Positions 42,101 through 54,500 of a stretch of DNA of 64,000 bases are shown here, one piece after another; position 1 is the first letter of the stretch, and the number at the start of each line of letters is the position of its first letter. Origin of the DNA: Ovis canadensis. Its lineage: Eukaryota; Chordata; Mammalia; Artiodactyla; Bovidae. The translations under genes and the position numbers were made by a program. The notes beneath the pieces are model-generated. The model had not been told where the DNA came from. It did no database searches and saw nothing but the letters and a program-made list of their open reading frames with translations. The stretch lies in assembly GCF_042477335.2 (NCBI RefSeq), contig NC_091250.1:132839384-132903383 (forward strand), in the 5' to 3' direction.

Positions 42101-45100
42101 ACTGGAGTAGCAAGTTTACTGTTAATATTTATGTAGCTTGTATTTTCAACTTTTCTCTTTTAAGTCTATCACAGTCCTTTAAAATTAGGTAGATGTTAAG
42201 ACGTGAAAATTAAATCTCAAAGGTTGACTTGACTGACTTCTTACATGGCAGCTAGCACTCAGACCTAAGGCTTCTGTTTCAAGTTCTTTGCCATTTCTGC
42301 GACATCATAGTTGTGTTCTGTGAAAGAAGTGTTTTCTGAAATGTACTTTAATTGAAGTAGGTTAATGGCAGTTAAAATCAGAAAGAATTTTATGTCTAAA
42401 ATGTGGAAGATGGGAAAACTGGGGAATTCAGATACAATAATTAGAATATGTATTTCTGTAATGAGATAGTATTGTAGTTGGAAAGTTTTTAATTGTTTGA
42501 TTAATATTTATAAATCGTTAGCTTTCCCAAAGATGCCCCAATATATAGTGTGTTATAATTTTGAAAACTGTACTGACTTAAGAATTTTTTCTAATTTTTA
42601 TTTCCACATTATAGGCTTTATCAACTTTTAGAAGGAGAGAATAAGAAAAAAGAATTGTTTATAACCCATGGAAACCTGGAAGAAGTAGCTGAGAAATTAA
42701 AACAGGATGTTTCTTTGGTACAAGAGCAGTTGGAAGTATCTGCTCAAGAACATTCTTTGTTTCTGTCCAAACTAAACAATGATGTGAACATGCTTTGTGA
42801 AGCTTTGTATCAAGGAGGAAACCAGCTTTTGCTTAGTGATCAGGTAGGTGCTTACCATGGTAATTAAAAATGCTTAAAAAAAAATAATGTCAGGCTCCTC
42901 CGTCCATGGGATTTTCCAGGCAAGAGTACTGGAGTGGGGTGCCATTGCCTTCTCCAATGTTCATTGTGAAAGATACTAAAGAAAATGTTAACATGAAGAA
43001 AATATTACTCCATTTCCCTAATAGTAACATTTTTTAATCTCATTTTTATTCACATGTAAATGTATTTTTCAAGTAGTTTTGGTCAAAGTTTTTAAAATTT
43101 GTTTAATATTTCAGATATGAACGGATATGTAATCTTTATGGTAAGAATTTAAAAAAAAATAAAACCATCCCTGTATTTTTTTCACCTATTTTAACACAGA
43201 GGATTGCTCTTATGTCTTTAAAATCCTGTGTACCCTTAGGAGTAGCAGCTCCTTCTAATAGCATTCGCCTCTCTTTTTTCAGGGAGGAGCTACTATGCTA
43301 AGTTTTGTCATTTGCTTTCTTTTATTTATAATACAGATTGTGTGTTATTTAGTTTTGTGTGTTTCTGAACTTTATATAGATTGTATTATCTATACTTCAG
43401 TAGCTTGCTTGTTTCTTATTATGATTTTGGGTTTCATCCATGTGGATGTTTGTAAAACTTAGCTCATGCATAGTTTTCTCCTCTATATAGTTAGCATTCC
43501 TTTTGTGAAATTCCACAGTTTAATTACCTGTTCTGTTGACAGACATATAGATTATTTCCAGTTTTTGCTGTTGCAGCTCACACTGCTGTGGATAGCCTTG
43601 TCACCTGTCTTACGGAGGCATGTCTCTCTCTATCTGTCTCCTCGCATAGGAGTGGAGTTGCTGAATAACGTTCTGTTTTACATAATACATCAAACTGACT
43701 TTAGAAGTGGTTGTACCATATTGTATCAGCAGTGTTTAAGAGATGCTCTTTCACCATATTTTTTCATTACATAGTGCTGTTTGTGTTTATAATTTTCTCT
43801 CCCTCTGCATAGATATAAAATAGCGTCCTGTTGAGGTTATGATTTGCATTTCTCTGGTCATGGCGGTTGAGCCCCTTTGGGTAGGAGCTCTTGAACGTAT
43901 TTCAGATGCCAGTTGTTTGCCAGTGGTGTGTGTTGCATATGTTTGCTTCCTATTTGGGTCTTCTTTTTTTCTTTTTTATTGTTACCTGTTAGTTTGTTTT
44001 TGACTTTTTTTTTTTTTTTTAAGATTTCAATTCTGATGTAATTTATCACTCTTATGCTTTGCCCTTTTTTATATCTGTGAAAGTTTGCCCTTAACATAGT
44101 CATGACAGTCCCTTTTGCTTTATCTTAAAAGTTTATGCTGTTGTAGTTCAGTTCTTTAATCCACCAGGAGTTTATGACATGAGAAGTAGAGTTCTAATTT
44201 TATTGTTATTATTTCCCCATGAATAACCACATTGTCCCATTACCGCTTACTGAGGCATCCACATTTAACGTCGGTATCTTTCTGATGAAAAGACCCTCAT
44301 ACGTTAAAACACATACAAGACCCTCCTTGAGTGTCTCTCACCTTCATGCATGTTCCTTAGATATTGAGAGCACTGCCAGTTCTGAGCCATAAGCCGGGTT
44401 CAGAGTCTGTTTTGGAGGACGAGATGGTTGGATGGCATCACCGACTCAATGGACATGAGTTTGAGTAAGCTCTGGGAGAAGTGGTGAAGGACAGGGAAGC
44501 CTGGCGTGCTGCAGTCCATGGGGTTGCAAGGAGTTGGACGCGACTGAGTGAACAACAGATGATTCCTGTCTGGACTGTGATTCTAGCCAAGGGCTCTTCC
44601 TCTCTGGCCGTCCTGACCTTAAGATCCTCGGTGTCCTTGGTTTACTACAGACAGTCTCCTGTTGGACGTGCTACCTTCGGTGGACCCTGGACTTTGCCAC
44701 TCGTCTCGTCAGTGTCAGGAGTCATGGATTCTGTTTTTGCAAGATCAGTGATTGAGTATAGCGGCTTTGGGCTCTCTTACCAGTCTGCATTGTTTTATGG
44801 ACTTGTGGTCTTTTAAAGTCTTGTTGTCCCTTTGTTGCTTTTAAGGAGCTTTTGGGTTTTGTTTTTTGGTGTTGTTGCTGTGCTGGGTCTTCCGTTGTGC
44901 GTGGGCTCTCCCTCGTTGCGGTAAACAGAGGCTCTTTAGTTGGGGCACGGACTCTCTCGTTGCCCCGTGGCATGTGGGATCTTAGTTCCCTGACCAGGCA
45001 TTGAATCTGTGCCCCCTGCGTTGTAAGGTGGATTTTTAATCACTGGACCACCAGGGAAGTCCTAGGAAGATTTTGCTTTGTTTGATTCTTTAAATACTTC

Positions 45101-48100
45101 ATTTCACTTCTTACATTTTTTTCCTATGGAAGAATTGGTCTGAATAACTACCTTATCTTTTCTTGAAATAAGACAGCTTATGATTAGTTTTTTAAATAAT
45201 TTTTTATTATAAAATATACAAAGTGTAAAATGTACAATTTTAACCATTTTAATGTGTGCATTTACGATGACGTTAAGAACATTTGCAGTGTCGTGCAGCC
45301 GTGTCACTGTTTACTTCCAGAACTTTTCTCATCTGTGCCTGTTAAATATTAATTCTCCGTTACTTCTTTTCCCCATCCCTGGTAATCTCTATTCCATTTT
45401 CTGTCTCCATAAATTTGCCTACTATAGGTACCTTATAAAAGTAGAGTCATATAATAATACTTGTCCTTTTGTCTTTGGCTTATCTCAGCATAATATCCTT
45501 AAGTATCATCCATATTGCATCAGGTGTGAGAAGTTTATTCCTTTTTGGTGCTGAATATTCTGTCGTGTATATACCACATTTTATCCGTTCATCTGTATTT
45601 CATCATCACGTTTTATCTGTTTAACTGTTCATCTGTTCATAGACACTTGAGTTGTTTACACCTTTTATCTGTTGTATATAATGCTGCTATGAATGTCAGT
45701 GTACAAGTATTTAAGTCTCTGTTTTCATTCCTTTTGGGTATACGCCTACGAGTGAATGCTGAATCATGGTAAGCCTGTGTTTAACTTTTTGAGAATCTGT
45801 CCAACAGCTGTTCCAGGGTTCTAGTTTCTATATGTCCTCACCTACAGTTGTTATTTTCCCTTTTAAAAAAGTAGATAATAGTCATCCTCGTGGATATGAA
45901 GTGATACTTGTGATTAGTTTTTTAAAGTCTCCTATTACTGATTCTATCTTCTTGATCTTTTAAATAATTATGTAAAAATCCTATGATGGTGGATTTGAAA
46001 TTTTCTCATTATAGTTCTATCAGTTTTTTATTTATATTTGAGTCTATTTTATAAGTTACATCCAAGTTTAAAATTGCAGTGAATTATTATCCTGGTAGAT
46101 TTAAATTGCAGTGATTTAACTGTTTAGCATTATATAATGACCCTGTATTATGCTTTTTGTCTTAATTTTCTCTTGTCCAGTATTAATATTCCTATGCTAT
46201 TTTCTTTTGGTTAGTATTTGCAAAGTAGATGCTTTTTTCCTTTACTTATATATCTTTTATATTTTCCTTTTTATTTAGCATTATGAAATAAACATTTCCA
46301 TGCTACAATAATTTTAATTTTTAATGTTTATAATCTTGATTTAATTACTATGTCATAATTTCTGTAACTAGTCCACCATTTGGATGAACTCTTAGAGATA
46401 TTATAGAATTATGAGGTTTCTTGGGTTATACACATTATTTTTTAGCTTTTGATACTGCCATATTGCTTTTCAAAGGAGTTTACCTACTTAAAATGTCACC
46501 GGCTATTTGAATGTCTACTAGATACCATTTATCATATGATACAACATAATTTCACGAGTTTCTAAGAAAGAAAAAGTTTTTTCATTTAAACTGACACAGT
46601 ACTTTCTTGTTTAGAATTTTTATTTCATACCTATTAGAAAATATCTTTTAGGTGTGATAGACATAGGTTTTTATCATATTCCTTAGAAATATACATTAAA
46701 AGGAAAAAGCCAATTAAAATGATTAAGGTATTTCTGAAACTTCACATTCAGTGTCCATTTCTATGTTATTTCTTGACTCAGAGTATTTTTTGTGTTTTTC
46801 CACACTGTACATAAACAGTGTTGGTGATGGCAAAAAACTTACTGTTCAGTTGATAAGTCGTTTCTGACTCTGCAACCCCATGGACTACGGCACACCAGGC
46901 TCCTCTGTCCTTAGCTGTCTCCCGGAATTTGCTCAAATTCATGTCCATTCAGTCAGTGATGCTATCCAACCATCTCATTCTTTGTCTCCCACTTCTCCTG
47001 CCCTCAATCTTTCCAGCATCAGGGTCTTTTGCAGTGAGTCGGCTGTTCATATCAAGTGGCCAGAGTATAGGAGCTATAGTTTCAGCATCAGTCCTTCCAG
47101 TGAATATTCACAGTTGATTTTCTTCAGGGTCGACTGGTTTGATCTCCTTGCTGTTCAAGGACTCTCAAGAGTCTTCTCCAGCACCACAATTCAAAAGCAT
47201 CAGTTCTTCCGCGCTCAGCTTTCTTTATGGTCCAGCTCTCGCATATGTACATGACTACTGGAAAAACCATAGTTTTGACTATATGGACTTTGATCGGCCA
47301 AGTGATGTCTCTGATTTTTAATACGCTCTCTAGGTTTGTCATAGCTTTCCTTCCAAGGAGCAAGGGTCTTTTCATTTCTTGGCTACGGTCACCATCTGCA
47401 GTGATTTTGGAGCCCAAGAAAATAAAATCTGTCAGTTTCCATTTTTTCCTCTTCTATTGCTCTGAGGTGATGGGGGGCATATGCCATGATCTTAGTTTTT
47501 TGAATGTTGAGTTTTAAGCCAGCTTTTTCACTCTCTCACCCTCATCAAGAGGCTCTTTAGTCCCTCTTCACTTTCACTGATAAAATGTGGTCCACTGGAG
47601 AAGGGAATGGCAAACCACTCCAGTATTCTTGCCTCAAGAACCCCATGAACAGTGTGAAAAGGCAAAAAACTAAATGACCTGATTTTAAAATGGGCTAAGG
47701 ACTTGAATAGACATTTCTCTAAAGAAGATATATAAATGGCCAACAGGTTTATGAGTAGTTGCTCAACGTCACTAATTATCAGAGAAGTGCAAAGCAAAAC
47801 CACAGTTGAGATATCACCTTACACCTGTTATAACTATTATCAAAAAAACCAAAAGAGTAGTGTTGGTGAGGATGTGGGGACATTGGAACCCTGGTACATT
47901 TTTGGTGGGAATGCAAAATGGTGAAGCTACTGTGGAAAACAGTATGGAATTTCCTCAAAAAAGTTAAAAATAGAACTACTGTATGATCCTGTAATCCTCC
48001 TCCTGGGTATCAAAGGAGATAAAAGTAGGATATTAAAGCGATGTCTCCATTCACAAGTTCATTGCAGCCCTACTTGTAATAGCTAAGCTGTGGAAAAAAC

Positions 48101-50215
48101 CTGAAAGTCCGTCTGTGGAGGAATGGGGAAAGAAAATACAGAAGTATATACATACAGTGAAATATTATTCAGCCTCAAAACCTGCAAAATACCCCATGAA
48201 TGAACCTTGAGGAGATTATGCTGAATGAAGATAAGCTAGTCTCAAGAAAGAGCGCATGATTCCACTCACTGTGGGCTATCTAAAATAGACTCATTAGAAG
48301 CACAGAGTCCAGTGGTGGTTGCCAGTGATGGAGAGTTGTTAATCAGTAGGTATCGAGTCTCACTTAAGGCACAGTGAGCAGGTCCTAGCCATCTGCTACA
48401 GGACATTGTGCTAATAGTTACCAGTACAGTGTTGCGCCCTTGGATTTGTTAAGAGGGGAGAGCTCATGCCATGTGTTCTTAACCACAGTGAGAGTTAGAA
48501 AATTGGTGCTGGAACCCCTGGTGTTCCGGTGGTTAGGGCCCCACGCTTCCAGGGCAGGGCCATGGCGTTGGTCCTTGGCTGGGGCACTAAGATCCTGCAA
48601 GTCTTGCAGGGAGGGGTATTACATATATGACAGAGTGCTTCTTATGCATGTCTGGTGAAGTACAGTTACACGATGCTCTTAATTATACAGTGCCTGTTGA
48701 TTTCAGTCATATTAAACTGTGAGAGAATCCATTCTAAAATCACTAAAATATGGTGATTTCACTATAATGTCATTGGGTATCATTATTTTATGTTCTTCCC
48801 TAGTCCAGTGAGATATAAAATGTCATCCATATGAATTTTAACTTGCATTTTTATTAATGAAGTTGAATATTTTTCAGTATTTGTAGTAGTATTTTAGTAA
48901 CTATTAAGATCGTTAGTATTGAAGTTAGAGGTGAGATATTGCTCATTGTTTTCCAGTTTACAGGGTTTTTCCTCAGAGGCCACTTACTGTAGATACTACT
49001 TGATTTTTATTATTATCATTATTATTTTTACTGTAGTTTAAGAAGTACTGCTCTTTGGAGCTGGCATTTATGACGTGTGAAGCTAGTACTCTTGAACTTG
49101 TACATTAAAATCACCAGGGAGCCTGTTGAAATGTGGCTTCTGGCTTTGTTGCAGAGTGACTTAGCGTGGAGTGAGGTATAGGAATCTATTCATAGCGAGC
49201 ATCAGGAGATTACCATACTGTGGATCATTCTGAGAAGTGGTCGAAGGCTGAGGTGTAGTTATAGCTACAGATTGTCTGAGAAATTATAGGAGTAGAAAGC
49301 ATGGTTAGAAAACCTAAACTGCTTTTAATGTTAAAAAGTGAGGAATTTCGGTTACTAAATGTGGGGGGTCCAGAATGTTTAGGTTTTTGAGAAGAATTAC
49401 ATGGTAAATCAGCATTGTTGAATGTTACATGTAATTCCATCTTCTGTAACAGTGAAAAAAGAAAAATCCAGATTAAGACAATTATTTTATATTGGTAATT
49501 GCTCCATTTCAAGATTTTATCAGTACCTCTGATGTCTAGAGTAAACAGGTTAGGCTAAAACAAGGTTTGATTACTTTGGCAGAGTGTTAAGTTCCATGAA
49601 GGAAATGGTGTTCTTTTTTTTTTTTTTGGTGTTCATTTTTATAGTTGTAGACTCTAAAACAGTGCATGGTATGAGGTAGGCATTCAGAATACTTGTTGAA
49701 TGTATAAATATGCAGAACAGTTTACATATCAAATACTCTTCAGGGGGTATGAGTTTGCTTTGAAGCACTTAAACTTGCCTTCAGAAGTTGTTTCAATGGA
49801 TCTTACATAGGCTTTTTGTTAATCCTGCTATGGATTTTTAATTGAGGTTCTTTTATTGTTGAGGTTGTGGGAATAATCATTATATCATTTAGATTCTTCC
49901 TATGTAAATTGCATTTAAGATTTATGATTGGTGTTATGAATAGAGATTTTGAATTAAAAAGCATTATTATTTTCCTTTCAGGAGTTAACGGAGCAGTTCC
50001 ATCAAGTTGAATCTCAGCTAAATAAACTAAATCATCTTCTTACTGATATTTTTGCTGATGTGAAGACAAAAAGAAAACTGTTGGCATCTAATAAGCTGCA
50101 TCAAGTGGAAAGAGAATTATATGTCTATTTTTTAAAAGATGAAGATTATCTGAAAAATATTGTGGAGAATTTAGAAAACCAATCAAAGATTAAGACCATT
50201 GGTCTTGAAGACTGA
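38288..50215 (+). CDS. HAUS3: HAUS3, complete: augmin (HAUS) complex subunit 3
   Basis: HAUS3 is a coiled-coil subunit of the eight-member augmin complex. Augmin brings gamma-tubulin to existing spindle microtubules and supports spindle assembly and centrosome integrity. Four coding exons (38288-39190, 40428-40867, 42615-42843, 49982-50215) join in frame to 1806 nt, or 601 aa, close to the 603 aa I recall for human. The start [17 protein letters not shown] and the following [20 protein letters not shown] are characteristic. Much of the rest (residues about 95-170 and 250 onward) is rich in L, E, K and Q, as expected for coiled coils. All junctions are GT-AG. An AATAAA lies 62 nt after the stop. 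Introns hold several SINEs and L1 pieces. The gene probably lies inside the 5' part of POLN transcripts. Confidence 0.98.
39250..39530. mobile_element. Bov-tA (sense) split by an inverted Bov-A2 SINE with target duplication
   Basis: Sense Bov-tA sequence at 39250-39338 resumes at 39478. Between them, 39339-39477 is a reversed Bov-A2 starting with (GCT)n. GGGCTGTAGTCT occurs at both 39327-39338 and 39478-39489, a 12-bp target-site duplication. The block starts 60 bp after the HAUS3 exon 2 donor. Confidence 0.92.
40428..40867 (+). CDS. HAUS3: HAUS3 second coding exon
   Basis: The acceptor is CTTTGTGTAG and the donor is CATAG|GTAGGT. It encodes [20 protein letters not shown] onward to [15 protein letters not shown], with a heptad-like leucine pattern. 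Confidence 0.97.
41690..41925 (+). mobile_element. Bov-tA SINE, sense, diverged
   Basis: GGCTTCCTTGGGGCTCAGAT..AAAGAATCTGCCTGCAG starts it, and GGAGTCACGAAGAGTTGGGT ends the body. It lies in a HAUS3 intron. Confidence 0.9.
42615..42843 (+). CDS. HAUS3: HAUS3 third coding exon
   Basis: The acceptor is CACATTATAG and the donor is GATCAG|GTAGGT. It encodes [20 protein letters not shown], then coiled-coil sequence to [10 protein letters not shown], ending in phase 0. Confidence 0.97.
42886..42960 (-). mobile_element. Short Bov-A2 fragment, antisense
   Basis: CAGGCTCCTCCGTCCATGGG and CAAGAGTACTGGAGTGGGGT are the core of a reversed Bov-A2. The piece is about 75 bp and begins roughly 43 bp after the exon donor at 42843. 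Confidence 0.85.
43200..44150 (-). mobile_element. Old L1-type LINE remnant, antisense
   Basis: The pattern of ATAGATTATTTCCAGTTTTTGC, TTGCATTTCTCTGGTCATGG and similar T-rich phrases matches reversed 3' parts of old mammalian L1 elements. No frame is kept, and the edges and subfamily are uncertain. Confidence 0.55.
44400..44565 (+). mobile_element. BovB LINE 3' end fragment, sense
   Basis: GAGATGGTTGGATGGCATCA, AGGACAGGGAAGCCTGGCGT and GGAGTTGGACGCGACTGAGT are the last part of BovB. Confidence 0.92.
44820..45065 (-). mobile_element. CHR-type tRNA SINE, antisense
   Basis: GGCATGTGGGATCTTAGTTC, CCTGACCAGGCATTGAATCT and GACCACCAGGGAAGTCCT are the reversed CHR head. The body with GCGTGGGCTCTCCCTCGTTG lies before it. 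Confidence 0.82.
45180..46400 (-). mobile_element. Old L1 remnants, antisense
   Basis: AAAATGTACAATTTTAACCA and ATACCACATTTTATCCGTTC, with GCTGCTATGAATGTCAGTGT, are typical reversed L1M 3' ends. From 45940 onward the sequence resembles reversed L1 ORF2. It is fully degraded, and these may be two separate fragments. Confidence 0.65.
46838..47580 (-). mobile_element. BovB LINE 3' part, antisense
   Basis: The minus strand at 47124-47417 encodes BovB C-terminal protein pieces such as [20 protein letters not shown]. About 740 bp remain, with broken frames. A separate sense-oriented BovB-like piece follows at about 47588-47680 (GGTCCACTGGAGAAGGGAAT). Confidence 0.92.
47680..48300 (+). mobile_element. 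L1 ORF2 3' region and tail, sense, degraded
   Basis: GACATTTCTCTAAAGAAGAT, AATGGCCAACAGGTTTATGA and GGTGAGGATGTGGGGACATT are hallmark L1 ORF2 phrases. GGTGGGAATGCAAAATGGTG follows. No long frame is kept. Confidence 0.85.
48490..48625 (+). mobile_element. CHR-type SINE fragment, sense
   Basis: CCCTGGTGTTCCGGTGGTTA, GGGCCCCACGCTTCCAGGGC and GGCTGGGGCACTAAGATCCT match the CHR-1 head. Confidence 0.75.
48660..49981. other. HAUS3 last intron, unique AT-rich part
   Basis: No repeat or exon is recognised apart from a poly-T run near 49616. The acceptor of the last HAUS3 exon (TTCCTTTCAG) ends it. Confidence 0.6.
49982..50215 (+). CDS. HAUS3: HAUS3 last coding exon and stop
   Basis: The acceptor is TTTTCCTTTCAG. 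It encodes [20 protein letters not shown] onward to [12 protein letters not shown], then TGA at 50213-50215. It is 78 codons including stop, with a clear coiled-coil pattern. Confidence 0.97.
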   Translation, partial: ELTEQFHQVESQLNKLNHLLTDIFADVKTKRKLLASNKLHQVERELYVYFLKDEDYLKNIVENLENQSKIKTIGLED

Positions 50216-50276
50216 AAATTGCCAAAAACGAAATCTTCACTGCATGTGTTCCACATATTAGGAGAAGAATGCAGAT

Positions 50277-50282
50277 AATAAA
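50277..50282 (+). terminator. HAUS3: HAUS3 poly(A) signal AATAAA
   Basis: Canonical AATAAA lies 62 nt after the stop codon, so the 3' UTR would be only about 80-90 nt. POLN transcripts would have to splice past this site. Confidence 0.85.
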
Positions 50283-50807
50283 CGTCATGAAAATTTTAAG
50301 CTTGAGGTCGATGAACCATTTCATTTAATGAATTTTGAGTATTATATCAATTTGGTTTATTTCTTATATGTTTATTCAGAGTACCAGTGCTTTTTATAAC
50401 TTGAGAATTTGCTTTGTGGCACTTATTCCTGGTAACCTTTTTTTTTAAAAAAATTTATTTTTAATAGTTGTTTTACATAATTTTGTTGTTTTCTGTCAAA
50501 CCTCAACATGAATCCGCCATAGGTTTACAAAAACCCCCTCCCTTTTCACCCTCGCTCCCGTCTCCCTCCCCGTCCCACCCCTCTTGGTCGATACAGAGCC
50601 CCTGTTTGAGTTTCCTGAGACATAGAGCACATTCCTGCTGGCTTTCTGTTTTACGTATGGTGATGTAAGTTTCCATGTTACTCTCTCCATACATCTCACC
50701 CTCTCTTCCCCTCTCCCCATGTCCATAACTCTATTCTCTATGTCTGTTTCTCCACCGCTGCCCTGCAAATAAATTTTTCAGTAACATTTTTCTAGATTCC
50801 CTATATA

Positions 50808-50952
50808 TGCATTGCTGCTGCTGCCGCTGAGTCGCTTCAGTCGTGTCCGGCTCTTTGTGACCCCATAGATGGCAGCCCACCAGGCTCCGCCGTCCTTGGG
50901 ATTCTCTAGGCAAGATCACTGGAGTGGGTTGCCATTTCCTTCTCCAATGCAT
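50808..50952 (-). mobile_element. Bov-A2 SINE, antisense, inside the L1
   Basis: (GCTGCTGCTGCC)GCTGAGTCGC, GGCAGCCCACCAGGCTCC and CACTGGAGTGGGTTGCCATT are the reversed Bov-A2. It interrupts the L1 3' UTR and is therefore younger than the L1. Confidence 0.92.
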
Positions 50953-50959
50953 AAAAGTG

Positions 50960-51372
50960 AAAAGTGAAGGTGAAGTCGCTCAGTCGTGTCCGACTCTGCG
51001 ATCCCATGAGTCGCAGCACGCCAGGCCTCCCTGTCCATCACCAACTCCCGGAGTTCACTCAAACTCATGTCCGTTGAGTTAGTGATGCCATCCAGCCATC
51101 TCATCCTCTGTCGTCCCCATCTCCTCCTGCCCCCAATCCCTCCCAGCATCAAAGTCTTTTCCAGTGAGTCAACTCTTCACATGAGGTGGCCAAAGTACTG
51201 GAGTTTCAGCTTTAGCATCATTCCTTCCAAAGAAATCCCAGCGCTGATCTTCAGAATGGACTGGTTGGATCTCCTTCAGTCCAAGGGACTTTCAAGAGTT
51301 CTCCAGCACCACAGTTCAAAAGCATCGATTCTTCAGCGCTCAGCTTTCTTCACAGTCCAATTCTCACATTAG
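50960..51372 (-). mobile_element. BovB 3' end, antisense, inside the L1
   Basis: It begins GAAGTCGCTCAGTCGTGTCC and continues with ACTCCCGGAGTTCACTCAAA and GGTGGCCAAAGTACTGGAGT. The L1 resumes at about 51375. Confidence 0.92.
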
Positions 51373-51529
51373 TATATGATCTTTCTCTTTCTCTTTCTGA
51401 CTGACTTCACTCTGTATAATAGGCTCTAGGTTCATCCAGCTCAGTAGAACTGGCTCAGATGCGTTCCTTTTTATGGCTGAGTACTGCTCCATTGTGTATC
51501 TGAACTACAGCTGCTTCATCCATTCATCT

Positions 51530-54500
51530 TCAGTGGATATCTAGGTTGCTTCCGTGTTCTAGCTGTTGTAAATAGTGCTGCAGAGAACAATGGAACACGT
51601 GTGTCTTTTTCAATTTTGGTTTCCTAGGGTATGTGCCTAGGAGTGGAACTGCTGGATTATATGGTGGTTTTATTTCTGGTTTTTTAAGGACTCTCCATAT
51701 CGTCTTCCATAGTGGCTGTATCAATCTCCATACCCACCAGCAGTGCAAGAGTGTTCTGTTTCTCCACACCCTCTCCAGCATTTACTGTTTGTAGACTTTT
51801 TGATGATGGCCATTCTGACTGGTGTGAGGTGATAATCTCATTGTGGTTTTGATTTGCGTTTCTCTAACAATGAGCGATGTTGAGCTCTTCGTGTGTCAGC
51901 CATCTGTACGTCTTCTTTGGAGAAATGTGTTTTTAGGTCTTTCCCACTTTTTGATTGGGTTGTTTGGTTTTCTAGTGTTGAGTTGTATGAGCTATTTGTA
52001 TATTTTGGAACCTAATCCTTTGTCAGTTGTTCCCTTGGCTCTTTTCTCCCATTCTGAGGGTTGTCTTTTCACCTTGCTTATAGTTTCCTTTGCTGTGCAA
52101 AAAGCTTCTAAGTTTAATCAGTTCCCACTTGTTTGCTGTAGTTTTTATTTCCGTTACTCTAGGAGGTGGGTCGTAGAGGATCTTGCTTTGATTTATGTCA
52201 CCGAGTGTTCTGCTTACGTTTTCATCTAAGAGTTTTATAGTTTCTGGTCTTACATTTAGGTCTTTAATCCATTTTGAGTTGATCTTTGTGTATGGTGTTA
52301 GGAAGTGTTCTAATTTCATTCTTTTACATGTAACTGTCCAGTCTTCCCAGCACTATTTATTGAAGAGGCTGTCTTTGCTGCATTGTATATTCTTGCCTCC
52401 TTTGTCAAAAATAAGGTACCCATAGGTGCATGGGTGTATTTCTGGGCTTTCTGTCCTGTTCCATTGGTCTGTATTTCTGTTTGTGTCCCAGTACCATACT
52501 GTCTTGATGACTGTAGCTTGTAATATAATCTGAAGTCAGGAAGGTTGCTTCCTGCAGCTCCATTCTTTTTCAAGACTGCTTTGGCTGTTTGGGGTCTTCT
52601 GTGTTCCCATGTGAATTGTGAAATTTTTTGTTCTGTGTCTGTGAAAAATATCATTGGTAATTTGATAGGGACCACATTGAATCTGTAGATTCCATTTAGT
52701 ACTATAGTCATTTTCACAGGATTGATTCTTCCCACCCAGGAGCATGGAGTATCTCTCCATCTGTTTATGTCATCTTTGATCTCTTTCATCAGTGTCTTAT
52801 AATTTTCTGTGTGCAGTTCTTTTGTCTTCTTCCGTAAGTTTATTCCTAGATATTTTATTCTTTTTTGTTGTAATGGTGACTGGGATTGATTCCTTAATTT
52901 CTGCGTTTTCATTGTTAATATATAGAAATGCAAGTGATTTCTGTGTATTGATTTTGTACCCTGTGACTTTGCTAAATTCACTGATTAGCTCTAGGAAATT
53001 TCTGATAGTATCTTCAGGGTTTTCTGTGTACAGTATCATGTCATCTGCAAACAGAGCTTTACTCTTCTGATCTGGGTTCCTTTTGTTTCTTCTTCTTCTC
53101 TGATTGCTGTGGCTAGGACTTCCAGAACTATGTTGAATAATAGTGATGAGAGTGGACACCCTAGTCTTCCTCCTGATCTCAGGGGGGATACTTTGAGTTT
53201 TTCACCGTTGAGAATGTTTGCTATAGGCTTATCATATGTGGCCTTTACTATGTTGAGTTAGGTTCTTTCTGTGCCCATTTTTTGAAGAGTTTTAATCACA
53301 AATGGGTGCTGAATTTTGTCACAGGCTTTTTGCACATCTATTGAGATTATCATGGTTTTTATCTTTCAGTTTGTTAATACGGTGTATCACATTGATTGAT
53401 TGGCACATATTGAAGAATCCTTGCATCCCTGGAGTAAATCCAGCTTGATCATGGTGTATGAGCTTTTTAATGTGTTGTTGAATTCTGTTTGCTAAAGTTT
53501 TGTTGAGAATTTTTGCATCTGTGTTCATCAGTAATAGTGGCCTGTAGTTTTTTTGTGTGTTGTCTTTGTCTGATTTTGGTATCAGGGTGATGGTGGTCTT
53601 GTAGAATGAGTTTGGAAGTACTCCTGCTGCAATTTTTTGGAAGAGTTTTAGACGGATAGGCATCAGCTCTTCTCTAAAGGTTTGACAGAATTCTCCTGTG
53701 AAGCCATCTGCTCCTGGGCTTTTTTTGGGGGGGAGATTTTTGATCACAGCTGTGATTTCAGAGCTTGTAATTGGGTTGTTCATAATTTCTGTTTCTTCCT
53801 GGTTCAGTCTTGGGAGATTGAACTTTCCTAAGAACCTGCCCATTTTATTGCGCTTTAGTTGTCATGACAGTCTCTTAGAGCCCTTTGCATTTTTCCATTG
53901 TCTATTGTTACCGCTCCTCTACCATTTCTAATTTTGTTGACTTGATTCTTCTTTTCTTGACAAGTCTGGCTAAAGGTTTGTCAATTCTATCTTCTCAAAG
54001 AACCAGCTTTCAGTCTCACTCATCTTTACTATTGTTTCTTTCACTTCTTTTCGTTCGTCTCTGCTCTGACCTGCATGATTCCTTTCTTTCTGCTAATTTT
54101 GGAGTTTTTGTTGTTCTTTTCCCAGCTGTTCTGGGTGTAAATTTAGGTTGTCTGTCAGGGTTTTCTTGTTCTTGAGGGAGGACTGTTCTGCTGTGAGCTC
54201 CCTCCTGGATCTGCTTTGCTGCGTCTCATAGGTTTTGATGTGTTGTGTTTTCATGGTCATTCTTTCTAGAAATTTTTTGGTTTCCCTTTTGATTCCTTCA
54301 GTGACCTGTTGGTTACTTAGAAATGTATTGTTTCATCTGCATGTGTGCGTTTTTTACAGTTTTTTTCTTGTAATTGATACCTAGTCTCGTAGCGTTGTGG
54401 CCCGAAAAGATGCGTGATACGATTTCAGTTTTCTTAAATTTACTGAGGTTTGATTTGTGACTCGAGATGTGGTCTATCCTGGAGAATGTTCCCTGTGCAT

